From Candidatus Omnitrophota bacterium (lineage in GTDB: Bacteria > Omnitrophota > Gorgyraeia > Pluralincolimonadales > Pluralincolimonadaceae), in NCBI GenBank assembly GCA_028715315.1, contig JAQUSA010000046.1:1-7435 (forward strand): a DNA stretch of 7,435 bases, written 5' to 3'. The position numbers and the translations under genes are program-made. This document shows positions 5,617-7,435 of the stretch, one piece after another. Under the pieces are notes generated by a model. It was given only the letters and a program-made list of their open reading frames with translations, was not told where the DNA came from and made no database searches. Within the stretch, counting starts at the first letter, position 1, and each line of letters begins with the position of its first letter.

Positions 5617-6242
5617 TTCTTCACCAGTAGTTTGGTCAGCGCCTCGAGCGCCTTTTGGGTTATCACGACTTTTTTCTGCTTGAGTATCTCATACGCGTTC
5701 AGCGTCTTGTAGTCCCTCAGGATCAACGACCTTATATTCCTCGACGCCCTTACCACGGATTCATCCTTCTTATCGAGCACGATCATCGGCTTCTTTTCCG
5801 CCTTGATCTTTTCTAGGACGGCCACAAATTCCTTCGTCTTGGCCTTCTCGAGCTTAAGGTCGTCGAGCACGATCATGTCGTTATCGTTGACCTTAGCGTT
5901 AAGGCTGGATACAAGCGCGAGCTTCCTGACCGACTTAGGCACCGAGTATGAATAATCCCTGGGGTGCGGCCCGAATATCTTTCCGCCGCCCCTCCACAAA
6001 GGCGATCTGCTCGTGCCGGCGCGCGCGCGGCCCGTACCCTTCTGCTTCCACGGCTTCTTGCCCCCGCCGCGTACCTCTGAACGGGTCTTCGTATCGGCGG
6101 TACCCTGCCTCTGGTTCGCCTCATACATCCTGACGACCTGGTGGAGTATCGCCTCGTTGACTTTCCCGTCGAAAACCTTCTTATCGAGCTCGAACTTCCC
6201 TACAGGTTGTCCTTTTATGTTATATATCTCTAACTCAGCCAT
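5613..6242 (-). CDS. rplD: 50S ribosomal protein L4
   Basis: L4 (bacterial L4/uL4 family) lines the peptide exit tunnel at its constriction together with L22; in E. coli it also represses its own operon. The product is 209 residues, about the family size of 200-210. The tunnel loop is clear at about 53-97: TRSEVRGGGKKPWKQKGTGR, then RAGTSRSPLWRGGGKIFGPH and PRDY. Lys63, altered in one classic E. coli erythromycin-resistance mutant, is conserved. The globular part with DMIVLDDL and KPMIVLD strands follows, ending with a Lys-rich helix. The ATG overlaps the rplC stop (TAATG) and the 3' end overlaps rplW by 4 bases, which suggests coupled translation. No S10-type leader is visible, so E. coli-style L4 autoregulation is not supported by this sequence. 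Confidence 0.98.
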   Translation of the reverse strand: MAELEIYNIKGQPVGKFELDKKVFDGKVNEAILHQVVRMYEANQRQGTADTKTRSEVRGGGKKPWKQKGTGRARAGTSRSPLWRGGGKIFGPHPRDYSYSVPKSVRKLALVSSLNAKVNDNDMIVLDDLKLEKAKTKEFVAVLEKIKAEKKPMIVLDKKDESVVRASRNIRSLILRDYKTLNAYEILKQKKVVITQKALEALTKLLVKK

Positions 6243-6961
6243 TATTTCTTAGCCTCTTTCTTCCCGCCCGATTCCTTCTTTGATTTCTCTTTCTTTTCCT
6301 TCATTATGACCAACTGCGGGATCTTGGCCTTGGCGAGTTTCTTTGCCTTCCTGATTATCAAAAGAGAATTATCAGGCCCCGGGACCGAGCCTTCCAGCAC
6401 TATTATGTTGTTCTCAAGGTCCACCTTCACGACTTCGATATTCTGGGTAGTGACCGTATCCCCGCCCATCCTTCCGGGCAGGTTATGCCCCCTGATGACC
6501 CTTCCCGGCGTAGTGGTCGAACCTATGGAACCGGGCCTCCTGTGTGACGTCGAACCGTGCGTTTCCTTGCCGCCCTTCCAGTGCCATCTCTTCATGCCGC
6601 CCTGGAAACCCTTTCCTATCGATGTGCCGGTGACATCAACGGCATCCCCGGCCGCGAATATATCGGCCTTGAATTCCTGTCCGACTTCGTACTTCTGGTC
6701 GGCGGTGGTCCTGATCTCTCTAACAAATCTCTTCGGGGCTATCTTCAGTTTCTTGAACTTTCCGAGTTCGGGCTTGGTTACGCCCTTTTCTTTCCTGTCG
6801 CAGAAACCTATCTGGACCGCCTCATAGCCATCCTTTGCCTTTGTCTTGACCTGGAGGACCGTGCACGGGCCGGCCTCCACTACGGTGACCGGAACAACCC
6901 TTCCGTCATCCCTGAAGACCTGCGTCATCCCCTTTTTTCTTCCCAATATTCCTAAAGCCAT
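6242..6961 (-). CDS. rplC: 50S ribosomal protein L3
   Basis: L3 is an early 50S assembly protein whose long loop reaches close to the peptidyl-transferase centre. The N-terminus GILGRKKGMTQVFRDDG is typical, and the central loop carries GTSIGKGFQGGMKRWHWKGG (112-131) followed by HGSTSHRRPGSIG and PGRVIRGHNLPGRMGG. At 239 residues it is about 30 longer than E. coli L3. Most of the excess is a Lys/Glu-rich tail from about residue 219, likely disordered and able to touch rRNA (inference). The position matching the PrmB-methylated Gln150 of E. coli is Thr150. The ATG lies 32 bases after rpsJ, the longest gap in the window, with AAGGT about 9 bases upstream. Its TAA stop shares one base with the rplD start. 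Confidence 0.98.
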   Translation of the reverse strand: MALGILGRKKGMTQVFRDDGRVVPVTVVEAGPCTVLQVKTKAKDGYEAVQIGFCDRKEKGVTKPELGKFKKLKIAPKRFVREIRTTADQKYEVGQEFKADIFAAGDAVDVTGTSIGKGFQGGMKRWHWKGGKETHGSTSHRRPGSIGSTTTPGRVIRGHNLPGRMGGDTVTTQNIEVVKVDLENNIIVLEGSVPGPDNSLLIIRKAKKLAKAKIPQLVIMKEKKEKSKKESGGKKEAKK

Positions 6962-6993
6962 TTTGACATTACCTTGCTGTTATTATACTTTCG

Positions 6994-7311
6994 TTATTTT
7001 ATTTCGACATCCACGCCAGCCGGAAGATCGAGCTTCTTCAGCGCATCTATCGTCTTCGACGTCGGCTCGACTATGTCGAGTATGCGTTTGTGCGTCTTCA
7101 ACTGGAACTGCTCGCGCGACTTCTTGTCGATATGCGGCGAGCGCAGGACCGTGAACACTTCCCTGTCCGTTGGAAGCGGTATCGGTCCCAGGACCTTTGC
7201 TCCGGTCCTCTTTGCCGTCTCGACTATTTCAGCTGCCGACTGATCGAGCACCCTGTGATCGTAAGCCCTCAGCTTTATTCTTATCTTTGCTTTCTGCGCG
7301 GTGGTAGTCAT
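6994..7311 (-). CDS. rpsJ: 30S ribosomal protein S10
   Basis: S10 is a protein of the 30S head and, as NusE, also joins NusB in transcription antitermination in well-studied bacteria. The 105-residue product is close to the 103 of E. coli and matches it throughout: KIRIKLRAYDHRVLDQSAAE near the N-terminus, then EIVETAKRTGAKVLGPIPLP, SPHIDKKSREQF (about 58-69, in the loop that reaches into the head) and the C-terminal DIVEPTSKTIDALKKLDLPA. The ATG at 7311 is the only plausible start, since no internal methionine precedes the conserved core. The nearest Shine-Dalgarno-like GAGGT is about 14 bases upstream, inside the tuf 3' end, which is far; translation may depend on coupling to tuf. It is the first gene of the S10 set. 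Confidence 0.98.
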   Translation of the reverse strand: MTTTAQKAKIRIKLRAYDHRVLDQSAAEIVETAKRTGAKVLGPIPLPTDREVFTVLRSPHIDKKSREQFQLKTHKRILDIVEPTSKTIDALKKLDLPAGVDVEIK

Positions 7312-7315
7312 TGGA

Positions 7316-7435
7316 TTAAGCTATTACCTCTGATACTGCGCCGGCGCCTACGGTGTGGCCGCCTTCGCGTATGGCGAAGCGCAGGCCTTTCTCGAGGGCT
7401 ACCGGGATTATGAGCTCTACTTCAAACTCGACATT
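7316..7435 (-). CDS. tuf: Elongation factor Tu, C-terminal end (partial)
   Basis: EF-Tu is the GTPase that carries aminoacyl-tRNA to the ribosomal A site. Only the last 39 codons and the TAA stop lie in the window; the 5' part runs off the high-coordinate edge. The visible peptide is the end of domain III and contains the near-invariant motif LRFAIREGGHTVGAG, finishing SEVIA. The alanine of FAIREGG matches E. coli Ala375, a site where kirromycin-resistance substitutions occur, and it is unchanged here. The GTP-binding domain is outside the window, so only family identity can be judged. The gene lies directly before rpsJ with 4 bases between, the usual str-S10 linkage of many bacteria. Identity is close to certain; whether the genome has a second tuf copy cannot be seen. 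Confidence 0.97.
   Translation of the reverse strand, partial: NVEFEVELIIPVALEKGLRFAIREGGHTVGAGAVSEVIA

Noticed and set aside
4810..5712. A 300-codon open frame on the plus strand, opposite rplB, rplW and the end of rplD
   Set aside because: It lies wholly antisense to three unmistakable ribosomal genes, crosses their boundaries, and its product has no recognisable family pattern. Open antisense frames arise easily from the codon bias of the real genes.
5873..6124. An 83-codon minus-strand frame inside rplD
   Set aside because: It is an Arg-rich shifted reading of the L4 tunnel-loop region, where high G+C lets other frames stay open. L4 is intact in its own frame.
6953..6970. A five-codon upstream reading frame (ATG TCA AAA TGG CTT TAG) overlapping the rplC start
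   Set aside because: Its ATG is only a base or so from the AAGGT that serves rplC, too close for initiation, and so short a frame can occur by chance.

Overview
This window is a stretch of the conserved bacterial str/S10/spc ribosomal-protein gene cluster, read entirely on the minus strand, so transcription runs from high to low coordinates. In order it holds the 3' end of tuf (EF-Tu), then rpsJ (S10), rplC (L3), rplD (L4), rplW (L23), rplB (L2), rpsS (S19), rplV (L22), rpsC (S3), rplP (L16), rpmC (L29), rpsQ (S17), rplN (L14), rplX (L24), rplE (L5), rpsN (S14, short zinc form), rpsH (S8) and the 5' part of rplF (L6). Sixteen genes are complete and both end genes are cut by the window edge. 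Gene order is canonical, with no insertion, loss or rearrangement.

Layout: genes are packed with junctions from a 4-base overlap to a 32-base gap, so no region of even 100 bases lacks a gene. Stop/start overlaps occur at rplC/rplD and rplX/rplE (1 base) and at rplD/rplW, rpmC/rpsQ and rpsQ/rplN (4 bases); rplN and rplX abut. Almost every start has a purine-rich Shine-Dalgarno-like sequence, often inside the 3' end of the gene before. I see no terminator, no convincing internal promoter, no RNA gene, no mobile element, no repeat array and no CRISPR. The 4-base tuf-rpsJ gap leaves no room for an S10 leader of the E. coli kind, so tuf and the S10/spc genes probably share a transcript.

Organism: clearly a bacterium, not an archaeon (bacterial S3, L2, L16 and S14 types and bacterial gene order). 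The four-cysteine short S14 and an L24 with a four-cysteine zinc-ribbon-like tail argue against the Enterobacteriaceae and related Proteobacteria. Base composition is near balanced, yet ATA is a frequent isoleucine codon, unusual for ribosomal-protein genes. An uncultured phylum such as Candidatus Omnitrophota or a neighbour is a guess from general look only; a phylogeny of the concatenated proteins would decide it.

Function: S10, S19, S3, S17, S14 and S8 belong to the 30S subunit; L3, L4, L23, L2, L22, L16, L29, L14, L24, L5 and L6 to the 50S subunit; EF-Tu delivers aminoacyl-tRNA to the assembled ribosome. I looked for an undescribed system on both strands and found none: this is core housekeeping sequence, and the findings below are modest.
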